DNA of 64,000 nucleotides from Nitrosomonas supralitoralis (GCF_003011925.2 NZ_PXXU01000006.1:47348-111347); one strand, 5' to 3'; shown: positions 7,489 through 17,480, numbered from the stretch's first letter. The notes: generated by a model not told the origin, from the sequence alone. A program made the numbers and translations.

Positions 7489-8503
7489 TGTATTGAATCT
7501 CTACTGTTTGGATAGTCAATCCGGCGGATTGCATATCAGTCGTGAGCAGTGATTGATTGTTTTTTAATAAACTAGTTGTATCTACTTGTGATGTTTCCAA
7601 TTTAATATTAATGCCTTGAGCGTTAAATAAAATGTTGGCGGAGATTTCTCCGAGCTCTGGCAATGATAAGTGAAGCTGTGTGCGCCACAGCGTTGCATGA
7701 TCGGATTCACTGGTCTTACTTTCGTCATTGGATTGTTCATAAATATCCCATTCCATTGCTTGTCCATGCCAAACCTCACCTCGCCAGAACAGATGACCTG
7801 ATTCGAGTGTATTTAACTGCTGTTGAACTAAAGGTATCGTCTGAGCGTGTACTGGCATTTCAGGATCTAGTGAAGCTGAAATAGCTGTCTTAGCAACAGG
7901 TAACTCAGGCATAGCTAACATTAATTTGCCTTGTGGTTCTTGTTGTAAATTTTCCAGTGTATTTTCTCCATTAATCCATTGAGCAAGATGTGATTCATAG
8001 AATAACCCACTTTGGGAAATTGTTTTTTGCAATAAGCCGGGTAATTCAGTGCTATTTGTTGGTGTTCCACTCATCATGGGAGAAGAGCTTGTAAGCGGTG
8101 GATTTGTATTCGCTGAGGCATTTCTTAAAGTATCCTGCATTAAAAGACCGATAAGCTTCCCCGTAGTGCTTATTGAAGTATTATTTTCCTGAGATTGTGT
8201 GGCTGTTTCGTTAGGAATAAGGAATTTTAGATTTGGCTGGTGCGATATGAAAACTAATTCTAACTTGCTGCCGGGTTGAAATTTTGCTGGTAGGTCTATC
8301 TGAAGTAGCTTATCGTTCACCAGAACTCTGGAGTTTCCATTAGGTAAGCGTGCTTCAACGAATGCCTGATATTTCTGCCCTTGTTCAAATTTGTTAGCAG
8401 AATTTTGTGAATCAGGAATTGCTGTTACAGGGGTTATCGGTGACACAGATTTTATCTGTGTCAGGGGTGTGATTAAATCTGTTTTGATTATAATTGGATT
8501 CAC
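7475..8503 (-). CDS. fliK: Flagellar hook-length control protein FliK-like
   Basis: 342 residues. The N-terminal two thirds are polar and low in predicted order (Gln-, Asn-, Ser- and Thr-rich, residues 20-240). The C-terminus (about 255-340) has the LHLSLPELGEISANILFN..GINIKLE pattern of the conserved FliK hook domain, which triggers the switch from hook to filament export by contacting FlhB. The start codon is GTG. Its downstream neighbour is the stand-alone FlhB-like switch domain, which supports the call. The spacer is short enough to be divergent from enteric FliK. Confidence 0.75.
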   Translation of the reverse strand: MNPIIIKTDLITPLTQIKSVSPITPVTAIPDSQNSANKFEQGQKYQAFVEARLPNGNSRVLVNDKLLQIDLPAKFQPGSKLELVFISHQPNLKFLIPNETATQSQENNTSISTTGKLIGLLMQDTLRNASANTNPPLTSSSPMMSGTPTNSTELPGLLQKTISQSGLFYESHLAQWINGENTLENLQQEPQGKLMLAMPELPVAKTAISASLDPEMPVHAQTIPLVQQQLNTLESGHLFWRGEVWHGQAMEWDIYEQSNDESKTSESDHATLWRTQLHLSLPELGEISANILFNAQGINIKLETSQVDTTSLLKNNQSLLTTDMQSAGLTIQTVEIQYNDNE

Positions 8504-8573
8504 GACAGCTTGTATTTAAGTTGTTTGTATTTATCCAGTAGGAGCGACATGTTCTGATTTACTTTTTGGAGGT

Positions 8574-8927
8574 CTATATATTGCTAATAGGCTGATATGT
8601 TTGTTGAAGATTGCGTGTGCGTCTATTAATGCTGAGCATATCCTGTAGTTTTGCCATCCAGGGTTCAATAATCGCCCTAATCTGCGCATCATTATCCAAT
8701 ATTTGGTGTATAATTTTTACCTTCTCTTGCTGTAATTCCTTATCTAGTAAAGGCTCTGTATCATTATTTCTGAGTCTATCGGTTAACTGCCTACATTCTT
8801 GCTCTAATACAGTCAATTGCTCCCACTCGCTATTTTGAGCAGCAGTCAGCATTTTTCCAGTGGTTGCTAAAATGGCATCGTAGATTGATATTACTTGAGT
8901 ATGATTTATTCTTTTACATGTCCTCAT
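8574..8927 (-). CDS. fliT: Flagellar chaperone FliT
   Basis: 117 residues, all helical in pattern, with ILATTGKML.AAQNSEWEQLTVLEQECRQL near the N-terminus, the FliT signature. FliT is the export chaperone of the filament cap FliD and in enterics also restrains FlhDC. It lies 21 bases after fliS and 3 genes after fliD on the same strand, the classic fliD-fliS-fliT order. Confidence 0.85.
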   Translation of the reverse strand: MRTCKRINHTQVISIYDAILATTGKMLTAAQNSEWEQLTVLEQECRQLTDRLRNNDTEPLLDKELQQEKVKIIHQILDNDAQIRAIIEPWMAKLQDMLSINRRTRNLQQTYQPISNI

Positions 8928-8948
8928 TTTCGAATTCCAGAATTTTAA

Positions 8949-9374
8949 TTAGATATTGATTGCTTTTATTGCGGCTTGAGTTCCATTGGACTGTCCAATT
9001 TCTTTCCAGGCGCTATATAGTTCAGACAGAAGCATATTTACTTCATCGATTATTTCAAGATTATTCTGCATATTAGCCACCAATAATCGATGTGTCATAT
9101 AATCGTAAAGTGCTTTGAGCTTAATCGCTAAATCGCCACCTGCATTCATGTCCAGGCAAGCACTTAAGCCTTCGTCAATTATTATTATAGCCTTTGAGAT
9201 CATTTGTCCTTTTTCAGCAATCTCATTCCGCTGCATATGCATTTTTGTTCTGGCTAAAGCTTCTTGTGTGCCTTCGAACAGCATCAGAATAAGTTTGTGT
9301 GCATCCGCTGATTCAACGCCTGTTTCAACACCAACGCGTTGATAGGCAGATATTGCATTTGTAGTGAAGGACAT
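8949..9374 (-). CDS. fliS: Flagellar export chaperone FliS
   Basis: 141 residues. The start contains AISAYQRVGVETGVESADAHKLILMLFEGTQEALARTK, the FliS hallmark, followed by IIDEGLSACLD and LYDYMTHRLL.AN. FliS binds the C-terminal helix of unexported flagellin. It sits 33 bases after fliD. Length is normal. Confidence 0.95.
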   Translation of the reverse strand: MSFTTNAISAYQRVGVETGVESADAHKLILMLFEGTQEALARTKMHMQRNEIAEKGQMISKAIIIIDEGLSACLDMNAGGDLAIKLKALYDYMTHRLLVANMQNNLEIIDEVNMLLSELYSAWKEIGQSNGTQAAIKAINI

Positions 9375-9407
9375 TTTGTATTCTACCTCGTAAGTAATTA
9401 GTGATTT

Positions 9408-10838
9408 TTAATTACCGGAATTAGCACCAGGCAATCTAGATAATTGCTGCTGCAAAAAATCGCCGGTTTGTTTCATGCCGGCAATTGTTGAATCCAGCGC
9501 TGCAAATTGGGCACGAAATCGTTGTTCTACAATTGCTAAACGACTATTCACTGCATCGCGTTGTTTGCCGATATCCTTGATGGAAACATTAATGCCATCC
9601 ATGCGGCCATCAATTAAGCCATCGTTTTTAAGCATCCCATCAATCACTTGACTCAGTTTTACAGCAATGCCATCTGTTGCAAATAGCGACGACATATCCA
9701 TGGTGGGATCATTGAGAACAGCATTTAATTTGCCGCTATCCAACTGTAACGTGCCATCTTTCTGGAAGCGGATACCGGCTTGTGATAGTGTGTTCAATCC
9801 TCCTGCAGCACCACTTTGTAAATTCGAATTCAATACATTTCGCAGCTGTGTCTGTACAGATCGCAGTGTTGAATCACCGGTCAGGACGGATGCCCGTTGA
9901 TTGGTTACATCGTAATTAGACAAGCTAGAGATAGTTTTTTGCAACTCGTTATATGCATTCACAAACGTACTGACTGCAGTCTGCACACTGGTTGTATCCT
10001 TTGTTACTGATAGGCTAGTAGTTGTTCCAGGATTTGCCTTGAACAAATTGATCGTTACTCCTTGCAATGCATCGGTGACAGTGTTAGATGGCTTGGTAAT
10101 GGTAATCCCATCGATCACCATGGTCGCATTTCGTGCTGCCACGGTTTCGGACATATTTGCTGTGCCACCGGTTGATGCATCATAAGCAAGTTTTGATAAG
10201 CCACTGTTATCAATATTGTTTGAATCAGCGTCATTTACGGTAATCTTCAGCGAATTGCTCAAGCCGGAATCATTTGAAGCCAAAACTAACCGATTGCCGT
10301 TTCCGTCATTGACAATACTTGCAGAGACGCCGATATTGGCTTTATTAATTGTATCGCGTATATTCGCAAGGGATGATTGACTAGGTTCAATAGTGATCGA
10401 CTTGGATGCTTTTTTTAAATTCTCAGTGAAGGTGCCATCACCGTTATAGGTACCAAATTCAATGGTCAGCGTACCACTGCCGATAGTGTCGCCGGGTGAA
10501 GCAAAAGATTCGGATTTTATTTTCTGAGCTTGTGCGAGTGTTTGTACTTCAATTGTATGAGCACCTATTTCAGCATTGGATTTTGCACTAACAGAAGCAA
10601 TCGTAGAATCAACAATCGAAGCTTTAACGCCAGTGAACAAAGATGGATTGGCTAATGCTTTAACGGTGCCCTGAAAAGTTGACAGACCACTTTTCAGGTT
10701 GCCATAAGCTGAGAGTTCTGCCTGCTGCTTTGCTTCTTTCGTGCCTAGTTGCAGGAGAGGACGTTGCTCGATTGTCATGAGTTGACTGACGATTCCGTTG
10801 ACATCTAATCCTGAGCCGAGACCTGGTGCTGAGATCAT
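9408..10838 (-). CDS. fliD: Flagellar filament cap protein FliD
   Basis: 476 residues. The N-terminus ISAPGLGSGLDVNGIVSQLMTIEQRPL is the FliD_N signature; the central region carries Ser/Thr/Asn-rich hook-associated repeats; the C-terminus has FV.AYNELQKTISSLSNYD and a coiled-coil end region (about 420-465). FliD pentamers cap the growing filament and fold flagellin subunits. AGGAGAAAG precedes the ATG. Upstream is flaG, downstream fliS and fliT. Confidence 0.95.
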   Translation of the reverse strand: MISAPGLGSGLDVNGIVSQLMTIEQRPLLQLGTKEAKQQAELSAYGNLKSGLSTFQGTVKALANPSLFTGVKASIVDSTIASVSAKSNAEIGAHTIEVQTLAQAQKIKSESFASPGDTIGSGTLTIEFGTYNGDGTFTENLKKASKSITIEPSQSSLANIRDTINKANIGVSASIVNDGNGNRLVLASNDSGLSNSLKITVNDADSNNIDNSGLSKLAYDASTGGTANMSETVAARNATMVIDGITITKPSNTVTDALQGVTINLFKANPGTTTSLSVTKDTTSVQTAVSTFVNAYNELQKTISSLSNYDVTNQRASVLTGDSTLRSVQTQLRNVLNSNLQSGAAGGLNTLSQAGIRFQKDGTLQLDSGKLNAVLNDPTMDMSSLFATDGIAVKLSQVIDGMLKNDGLIDGRMDGINVSIKDIGKQRDAVNSRLAIVEQRFRAQFAALDSTIAGMKQTGDFLQQQLSRLPGANSGN

Positions 10839-10882
10839 GCTTTCTCCTATCTATCTATAGACTTAATTCTGGAACAATTACA

Positions 10883-11260
10883 TCAGGCGTGGCCGTTAAA
10901 CAGTGCGCCATGAATCTTGCTGAGCGAGCGAGCTATATCGATTGCCTCTTCCGATGGAATTTGACGAACTATCTCATCGGTTGTGGCATCCATAACTTTA
11001 ATAACGGTCTTGCCGGTATCTTCGTCGATAGAGAATTTCAAGTTTTGTGATGCTGCTTGCGCGAACTTCTCTATCTCGTTCACGGCTTTTTGCAATTGAT
11101 CAGGCTGAACAGGGTTTGTCGTATCAGGCTGCGCTTTTGGAATAGAAATATTTCCATTGCTTACTGGATCGGTCGATGACTTGCCAGTAATCGGAGCAGA
11201 GTGAAAAGATGTAGATTGCGAAGTAACATTGCTCATACTTCCGGATAAATTGGTAATCAT
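10883..11260 (-). CDS. flaG: FlaG-family flagellar protein
   Basis: 125 residues. The N-terminal half is polar and unordered; the C-terminal half has LQKAVNEIEKFAQAASQNLKFSIDEDTGKTVIKVMDATTDEIVRQIPSEEAI, the FlaG domain. FlaG influences filament length in several proteobacteria. It lies between fliC and fliD with a strong stem-loop separating it from fliC, so its level may depend on read-through from the flagellin promoter. GGAGAT precedes the start. Confidence 0.9.
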   Translation of the reverse strand: MITNLSGSMSNVTSQSTSFHSAPITGKSSTDPVSNGNISIPKAQPDTTNPVQPDQLQKAVNEIEKFAQAASQNLKFSIDEDTGKTVIKVMDATTDEIVRQIPSEEAIDIARSLSKIHGALFNGHA

Positions 11261-11280
11261 GAAAAATCTCCTACTATGGA

Positions 11281-11331
11281 AATGATTGTGGGGTGGCCAT
11301 TACACATATTAAGTTCCACCCCATAATCATT
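11281..11331 (-). terminator. Strong stem-loop between fliC and flaG
   Basis: The arms 11281-11296 and 11316-11331 are 16 bases each and pair with a single G-U or mismatch position, around a 19-base loop. No run of T follows on the minus strand, so it is more likely an attenuator or RNA-stabilising 3-prime end for the flagellin message than a full terminator. Confidence 0.6.
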
Positions 11332-11344
11332 CCTAAATGATTGC

Positions 11345-13054
11345 TTATCTCAACAAGGATAAGACATTGTTTGGCAATTGATTGGCTTGGGCCAACATTG
11401 CTACCCCAGCCTGCTGCAGAATCTGATTACGAGTCAGATTTGCCGATTCAGCAGCAAAATCAGCATCTCTAATCCGAGAACGCGAGGCTGACAAGTTTTC
11501 CGAGGTAGATTGCAAGTTAGACATAGTGCTTTCAAGTCGATTCTGCAGCGCACCGAAGTTAGCACGCTGACTGTTGACTGTGCTCAGAGCGGCATCGACA
11601 ATTGCCAGCGTACGTTGAGCGGCATCATAGGTTGTGACATCGACTGCGCTGGTAGCTTGCAGTTGTGCGCCGTAAGTACCCGCTGCCGCTGTACCCGGTG
11701 TTCCCGCATCTTGGAATACATCCGCAACGGCAGTTGTGACACTAAACGATTGCGCGGAATCAAGTACCACTTTGCCCGTGTACCAGGCGCCGTTGCCATT
11801 AGTCCATACTCCCGTAGTTGTATCGAGTCCACCGCCAGCAAGTGTGTCCGCTAAAGCGTCAGTTGTATTAGTGTCACCGTCGAGCACTGATATATCAGAG
11901 ACAGTAATACCAATCGCAGTTCCAGTATTGTCATAGGAATTGTTCAAAATACGCAGGTCGTTACCGTTCGTATTGCTCAGCTTGATAGACCAATAACCAT
12001 CTTCTGACTGCACAGCCTCGGCGGTGAATCCTGTCTTGGCAGAAGCATCGTTGAATGCTTTCACGGCCGTGCTCAGGTAGCTGCCAGAATCGACATCAGA
12101 TGCATCATCTGAGCCACCAGTTTTAAAAGAAATGGTCGTAAATTTTGGATCAACTGTATTGGTATTGGTTGGATCTGAATAATCAGTTGAAATTGCAAAA
12201 GAATAGGTAGTGTTCTGCTGAAACCCGGCGCCGCTACCTGTATCTGCCCCAAGCACGACTTCGGTGGTGGCGGAAGCATTGACGCCACTGCCGGTCTTGT
12301 TGATTGCACTGGCCATCTCAGCGGCACTGGCGCCTGCACGATAATAGACGTCAAAGTTTCCTGAGGAAGTGGAAATCCTGAAGTCACCCGCAGCCTTAGC
12401 GCCGTTGACACCGGATGTATCTCCCGTTGTGCCGCTGACCAGCACGGCATTGCCTACTGCGTCGCTATTGGAGCCGATCGTCCCTGCGACGAGATCACCA
12501 ACACCACCTGCTGTAAAGGCAGCGAGCCCGCCGATACGGTAGTTGCCGAAAGCATTAGTTTGGAAGTTGCCTGACGAAGCAGAAATAGTCTGATTGGCGT
12601 TAGCGCCTACTTGCAGATTGAAGGTGCCGAAAGAACCATCCAGCAAGTTCATTCCGTTAAATTGCGTTTGACTGGCAACCCGCTGAATTTCAGAGGTCAG
12701 TTGCGTGACTTCAGCTTGAAGTGCGGCGCGATCACTAGCGGTATTGGTAGCATTGGATGCCTGGACCGACAGCTCGCGAATACGTTGCAAGTTGTTACCC
12801 ATTTCGCTCAATGCACCTTCAGCTGTTTGAGTAAGCGAGATGCCATCATTGGCGTTACGATTTGCCTGATTCAATCCACGAATTTGAGTCGTCATTCTTT
12901 CTGAAATCGCGAGTCCAGCCGCGTCATCTTTAGCACTGTTTATTCTTAATCCAGAGGATAAGCGTTCCAGTGATGTATTGAGTGACGACTGTGACGAATT
13001 CAGGTTGCGCTGAGCTGTCAGTGAAGCAATATTTGAATTAATAACTGAAGACAT
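11345..13054 (-). CDS. fliC: Flagellin
   Basis: 569 residues. The conserved D0/D1 helices are present at both ends: N-terminal [41 protein letters not shown]-terminal [16 protein letters not shown] and ending [14 protein letters not shown]. The variable, surface-exposed centre (about 165-460) is rich in Gly, Ser, Thr and Ala and short in Lys. Cys is absent, as usual for flagellins. Expression should come from the sigma-28 site at 13208-13234 with a leader of about 145 bases. A single flagellin copy is seen here. FliS, FliD and FlaG follow in the same orientation. Confidence 0.97.
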   Translation of the reverse strand: MSSVINSNIASLTAQRNLNSSQSSLNTSLERLSSGLRINSAKDDAAGLAISERMTTQIRGLNQANRNANDGISLTQTAEGALSEMGNNLQRIRELSVQASNATNTASDRAALQAEVTQLTSEIQRVASQTQFNGMNLLDGSFGTFNLQVGANANQTISASSGNFQTNAFGNYRIGGLAAFTAGGVGDLVAGTIGSNSDAVGNAVLVSGTTGDTSGVNGAKAAGDFRISTSSGNFDVYYRAGASAAEMASAINKTGSGVNASATTEVVLGADTGSGAGFQQNTTYSFAISTDYSDPTNTNTVDPKFTTISFKTGGSDDASDVDSGSYLSTAVKAFNDASAKTGFTAEAVQSEDGYWSIKLSNTNGNDLRILNNSYDNTGTAIGITVSDISVLDGDTNTTDALADTLAGGGLDTTTGVWTNGNGAWYTGKVVLDSAQSFSVTTAVADVFQDAGTPGTAAAGTYGAQLQATSAVDVTTYDAAQRTLAIVDAALSTVNSQRANFGALQNRLESTMSNLQSTSENLSASRSRIRDADFAAESANLTRNQILQQAGVAMLAQANQLPNNVLSLLR

Positions 13055-13405
13055 TTGGGTTCTCCTATTTCATGTTTGGCATTATTGCCAGTTAGTTTTT
13101 CCGCAATCCTGAAAGATATAAAAATCTTGGGCGGATTTTAATTAATTTAATTTACGGTGGTGACTTCCTCGCAATCCAAGAAGAAAGGCAAGCACCGTTG
13201 ATTGCAGTTATCGGAAATCATTTTCAAAAGTTTAGGATTATACTTTTGTGCGATTTGCCTAATTATTTGGTTAATATCATCTATTCGTGGTATAAAATGT
13301 TTTCTTTTCATGAAATTATTCAGTAGAATCTTATAAAAATACAGGTGGTTAATTTTGTAATTTAACTTTTAAGGTTATATCGGCTTCATTCAATGAGGGG
13401 CTGAG
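13055..13405. other. Divergent intergenic region between fliC and the sensor kinase
   Basis: About 350 AT-rich bases. It holds the sigma-28 site and the long flagellin leader on the minus strand. The plus-strand promoter for the kinase gene must also be here but no convincing sigma-70 boxes stand out. Confidence 0.6.
13208..13234 (-). promoter_or_regulatory. Sigma-28 (FliA) promoter for fliC
   Basis: Read on the minus strand the site is TAAACTTT, an 11-base spacer, then TCCGATAA. The enteric consensus is TAAAGTTT, 11 bases, GCCGATAA, so 14 of 16 positions match. Transcription would begin near 13200, leaving a leader of about 145 bases before the flagellin ATG. Confidence 0.85.
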
Positions 13406-14977
13406 ATGGTTCATGAAGAAAAATTAAAAATATTATTGATTGAGCATTCTGCACAGGATGCTGAAAGGGTTCTGGAAATACTTTTGCGCAGCGGTTTTCA
13501 AACAGATTGCTTGTGCGTTGCTACGGTTGAAGATTTTCTGAATGCTCTGAGACTTCAGGATTGGAATCTGATTCTATCTGATTATGCTTCGCCCCATCTG
13601 GGTGCGCATAACGTTATTGAATTGATAAAAAATCAAGGATTAGATATACCTGTAATTATTATTTCAAGTGATGTCGGTGAAGAAACGGCCGATTACATCA
13701 TGGCCTTAGGCGCTTATGATTTTATGATGAAGGACAATCTTGCGAGATTAGTACCGGTAATCAGACGCAGTTTGTCTGAAGTAAAGAATTACCAGCGCTT
13801 TATTTCTGCACAAGCTGCTTTGCAAAAGAGTGAAGCGCTTTTTCAGGCAATCACCTCCAATCTTCCCGGCGTAGTGTTCCAATTTCAGTTGAGTAAAGAT
13901 AATCAAGCCAAGTTTCCATATGTCAGCGATGCAAGTGAAACACTACTCGGATTATCACCTCAAAAGCTAATGGGTAACCCGGAGCTTTTTCCAGCATTGA
14001 TTTTAGCTGAAGACAAGGAATCCTATCGTCAATTGATGCTGACATCAGCCGAACGACTTTCAACCTGGAACTGGGAAGGTTGTATTCAAGTGAAAGGAGA
14101 TAGTGATATCAAATGGGTCAGTTTACGTGCAACACCCAGAAGGATGCCCAATGGGGACATGCTGTGGGATGGAATCATGATAAACATAACGCGTAATAAA
14201 CTGGCTGAACGCGAAATCGCACGTTCTCGCGAACAATTAGCTGAGCTGTCTTCATATCTGCAGAAAGTTAAGGAGCAGGAGCGGGCTCGAATTGCACGTG
14301 AAATTCATGATGACATTGGTGGAACCTTAACAGCCATTAAATGTGAGTTATTCCCCTGTATCGACAAGTCAGTAAGAAATCTCGAATTTTATCAACAGAA
14401 AGCGAGATCTGTTGAATCACTAGTTGATCGTGTAATCGATAGTACTAGGCGTATTTCTCTTGATTTGCGTCCCGGAATTCTTGATTGTGGAATAGTAGCG
14501 GCTGTTCAATGGCAGGCAAAAGAATTTAGTAACCGTACAGGCATTATTTGCAGGGTATCATGCGACAGTGATGAAATATCTTTAGATGCGGATTTGGCCA
14601 TAGCGATTTTTCGGGTATTTCAGGAAACACTGACAAATATTTCCAAACACGCCAATGCATCACGTATTCATGTGGAGCTTATTGAATTGGAGGGACTTAT
14701 TTTGCTGGAAGTGATAGATGATGGGCGTGGTATTACTGTAAGCGATATGGAAAAACAAGATTCATTTGGTATCCGCGGAATGCGTGAACGATGTCTGCAA
14801 TTAAAGGGAAATTTCCATATTTCTGGAGAATCGGAAAAAGGAACAAAGGTGACGATTCTGATACCGACAGGAAGTCTGGAAGATCAGTCTGAGCAAGCGT
14901 TCAATTTAAACAACAAGTTTAAAGAACTTTCGCAATCAGAGTTCATTAAGAAGAGAAAGCAAATTTCTCGACTTTAA
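13406..14977 (+). CDS. Cytoplasmic NarX-type histidine kinase with N-terminal receiver and PAS domains
   Basis: 523 residues in the order receiver (about 7-125, phospho-acceptor Asp59 in LILSDYA), PAS/PAC (about 140-270), HisKA_3 dimerisation domain with the phospho-site His301 in REIHDDIGG, and a HATPase domain (N-box QETLTNISKHA, G-box DDGRGI, then FGIRGMRER). No membrane segment, so it is a cytosolic kinase. The receiver in front of the kinase suggests it is itself controlled by another kinase. The LuxR-type regulator 16 bases downstream is the obvious output. The position next to fliC hints at control of motility or surface state, which is inference. Confidence 0.9.
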   Translation: MVHEEKLKILLIEHSAQDAERVLEILLRSGFQTDCLCVATVEDFLNALRLQDWNLILSDYASPHLGAHNVIELIKNQGLDIPVIIISSDVGEETADYIMALGAYDFMMKDNLARLVPVIRRSLSEVKNYQRFISAQAALQKSEALFQAITSNLPGVVFQFQLSKDNQAKFPYVSDASETLLGLSPQKLMGNPELFPALILAEDKESYRQLMLTSAERLSTWNWEGCIQVKGDSDIKWVSLRATPRRMPNGDMLWDGIMINITRNKLAEREIARSREQLAELSSYLQKVKEQERARIAREIHDDIGGTLTAIKCELFPCIDKSVRNLEFYQQKARSVESLVDRVIDSTRRISLDLRPGILDCGIVAAVQWQAKEFSNRTGIICRVSCDSDEISLDADLAIAIFRVFQETLTNISKHANASRIHVELIELEGLILLEVIDDGRGITVSDMEKQDSFGIRGMRERCLQLKGNFHISGESEKGTKVTILIPTGSLEDQSEQAFNLNNKFKELSQSEFIKKRKQISRL

Positions 14978-14993
14978 GTAGTCGGAGGTATCC

Positions 14994-15626
14994 ATGATTA
15001 GTGTAATGATTGCTGATGATCATGCAATTGTTCGTCAAGGCTTGAAACAAATATTGAGTGAAACTGATGATATCAAAGTGACTGGGGAAGCGGAAACAGG
15101 TTTCCAAGCAATCAAAATTGCGCGACAGCATGACTTCAATGTCATGTTGTTGGATATTTCCCTGCCAGATAGAAACGGTATTGAAATTCTAAAACAGATA
15201 AAGAAAGATAGGCCGAGTCTGGCAGTATTGATGCTTAGTATGCACAATGAGCACGAATTCGCTATTCGTGCATTAAAAGCGGGCGCATCAGGTTATCTGA
15301 ACAAACAAAGTGCGCCGGCACAGCTAGTAGTGGCTATTCGACAAGTCGCAGCGGGTGATAAGTATGTCAGCCCTGTGGTTGCTCAAGAACTGGCTAATAT
15401 CATTAACTCTGATACCGATAAACCTCTCCACGCTACTTTATCCGATCGAGAGTATCAAACGCTGTGCTTTATTGCAGCGGGTAAAACTTTGTCTGAGATA
15501 TCGCTAGAGATGTTTCTGAGTCCTAAAACAGTCAGTGTTTATCGTGCACGTCTACTGGAAAAACTCAAGCTGACAAACAATTCAGAGTTAATTCGCTATG
15601 CGATAAAAAATAAATTGGTTGATTGA
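14994..15626 (+). CDS. NarL/FixJ-family response regulator
   Basis: 210 residues: a receiver domain with acidic pocket ADDH, phospho-acceptor Asp54 in LLDISLPD and Lys in GYLNKQ, followed by a LuxR-type HTH (about 148-205) with LSDREYQTLCFIAAGKTLSEIS and LSPKTVSVYRARLLEKL. It should bind DNA once phosphorylated by the adjacent HisKA_3 kinase. GGAGG precedes the start. The spacing of 16 bases from the kinase gene indicates one operon. Confidence 0.95.
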   Translation: MISVMIADDHAIVRQGLKQILSETDDIKVTGEAETGFQAIKIARQHDFNVMLLDISLPDRNGIEILKQIKKDRPSLAVLMLSMHNEHEFAIRALKAGASGYLNKQSAPAQLVVAIRQVAAGDKYVSPVVAQELANIINSDTDKPLHATLSDREYQTLCFIAAGKTLSEISLEMFLSPKTVSVYRARLLEKLKLTNNSELIRYAIKNKLVD

Positions 15627-15776
15627 TTTTAGAGTTGAAGATGCCAGTGCGATTGGCCCAATATTAAATTGGCTTTTGCTTATTCGTTTCGATGAGTATT
15701 CATGTTTTTGTGGATTGGTCGATATTTCTAACCTTAGAATTAATGACTCAGTTTATTTAAATCTTGACCCATTATT

Positions 15777-17480
15777 ATGAAGAATTCTAATCCAATTGAT
15801 GTTGCGCGCGAAACATTGCGGCAACTCACGTCATTAAAAATTCCGCCAACTCCGGATAATTACCACAAGCTATATGATCAGATTTCCGGGAATCCTGAAA
15901 CTGGCGCAGGTTCCTTAGTTCCAGAATCAACGAATCAGGAATTGATCAAAGCAAATGAATTAATTGATCCTGTCGCAGCATGGGGAGATACGATCGAAGC
16001 ATTATTGAAGCAGTTGGAAAATAAGCAGGGTGAATTGACAGTTGCAAAAAAAAAAGAAGGTGTTTATCGGGTACTGGCTAAGTTTTCAAAAAATTCAAAT
16101 CAATTGTATCTTAAGCTCAATGCATTGATCGATTCTTGGGAGGTGTTGGCGCCCACAATGCAAGAATTTTCTAAGGGCGAATCAGTAAAAAACACTTCAT
16201 CACAAATCAACTCAAATACACTGGATTCTCGGGCATCGCAAGTAGTTTCAGAACACAATCATCTGCTTAGTACTTTTACTGATCAGTTACTGGAATTGTT
16301 GTCTCAAATTTTAGAGCATGTGGTTGCTAAACAAATTGAGGATATTACTCTGAATGAAGAAGTGAGGGTGCTGGCATACCAGGTGCGTAAGATTCAAAAT
16401 ATATCTGATATGGAAAGGTTTGTAGCTGATTTTAAGCAGTTTTACAGAAAATTTGATGTGTATGGTGAGAATGGATTTAAGCTAAAAGAAGGCTTGCTGA
16501 AATTACTTAAGATGCTTATGAATAGCACCGGTGAGTTACTTGCCGAAGATCAATGGGTTGGAACTCGGATTAATAAATTGCGGGACACTATCTCCAAACC
16601 TCTGGATCTTCAAGTCATTCAGCAAGCTGAACATTATCTGGAGGAGATCACACAAAGGCAGGAAATAATCAGACGTAATCTGAATGAAGCCAAGATGACG
16701 CTGAAGTTGATGGTGGCATCCCTGATTACAAATATCGAAGAGCTAAGTGATACTACTGGAGAGTACCAGATTAGACTGGAGCAATATTCAGAAAGAATCA
16801 ATAAGACTGATGATATCAAAGAACTTAATCAACTGCTTGGATTGATTATGGAAGAAACCAAGCAGATGCAGAAAAATGCGTTAACGTATCGAGATGATTT
16901 TCTTGTTTCTCGTGCAGAGGCTAGTTTGGCGCAAAGCAAAATCGATCAGCTCGAAACCGAATTGATAGAAATGGGTGAAAAAGTTCATGAAGATCATTTG
17001 ACCGGGATACTTAACCGGCGAGGTTTGGATGCTGCTTTTACGCGAGAAGTTTCCCGTTCAATGCGCCATCAGAGTCCGTTAAGTTATGCATTGTTGGATA
17101 TTGATAATTTCAAGCAACTTAACGATACGCATGGCCATAAAGTAGGCGATGATGCACTGAAATATTTGGTTGAGTCGGTTAAAGATACTACGCGCCCCGA
17201 GGACATTGTATCGAGATATGGTGGTGAGGAATTTGTAATTTTGCTTCCTAACACAAACCTTGAGGAAGCAGTTCAAATATTGTCTAGAATCCGACGAAAT
17301 TTAACCAAGAAGTTTTTTTTGCATGAGAACAAACGATTGCTAATAACTTTTAGCGCAGGTGTTGCGCAGCTTAGGTCAGGTGAATCGCAAGAAAGTATTT
17401 TTAAGCGTGCTGATGAAGCTTTGTATCGTGCAAAAAAAGGCGGTAAAAATCAAATTCTCGAAGCAGAGCAAGTTATTTAA
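15777..17480 (+). CDS. Diguanylate cyclase with long helical N-terminal region
   Basis: 567 residues. The N-terminus contains NPIDVARETLRQLTSLKIPPTPDNY, a motif seen at the start of many betaproteobacterial GGDEF proteins. Residues 60-390 are largely helical and coiled-coil-like without membrane segments. The C-terminal GGDEF domain has DHLTG.LNRRG, GGEEF at 482-486 and the I-site RPED, so it should be active and product-inhibited. It is a paralogue of the smaller GGDEF protein that follows about 200 bases downstream. No ribosome-binding site is obvious before the ATG. Confidence 0.9.
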   Translation: MKNSNPIDVARETLRQLTSLKIPPTPDNYHKLYDQISGNPETGAGSLVPESTNQELIKANELIDPVAAWGDTIEALLKQLENKQGELTVAKKKEGVYRVLAKFSKNSNQLYLKLNALIDSWEVLAPTMQEFSKGESVKNTSSQINSNTLDSRASQVVSEHNHLLSTFTDQLLELLSQILEHVVAKQIEDITLNEEVRVLAYQVRKIQNISDMERFVADFKQFYRKFDVYGENGFKLKEGLLKLLKMLMNSTGELLAEDQWVGTRINKLRDTISKPLDLQVIQQAEHYLEEITQRQEIIRRNLNEAKMTLKLMVASLITNIEELSDTTGEYQIRLEQYSERINKTDDIKELNQLLGLIMEETKQMQKNALTYRDDFLVSRAEASLAQSKIDQLETELIEMGEKVHEDHLTGILNRRGLDAAFTREVSRSMRHQSPLSYALLDIDNFKQLNDTHGHKVGDDALKYLVESVKDTTRPEDIVSRYGGEEFVILLPNTNLEEAVQILSRIRRNLTKKFFLHENKRLLITFSAGVAQLRSGESQESIFKRADEALYRAKKGGKNQILEAEQVI

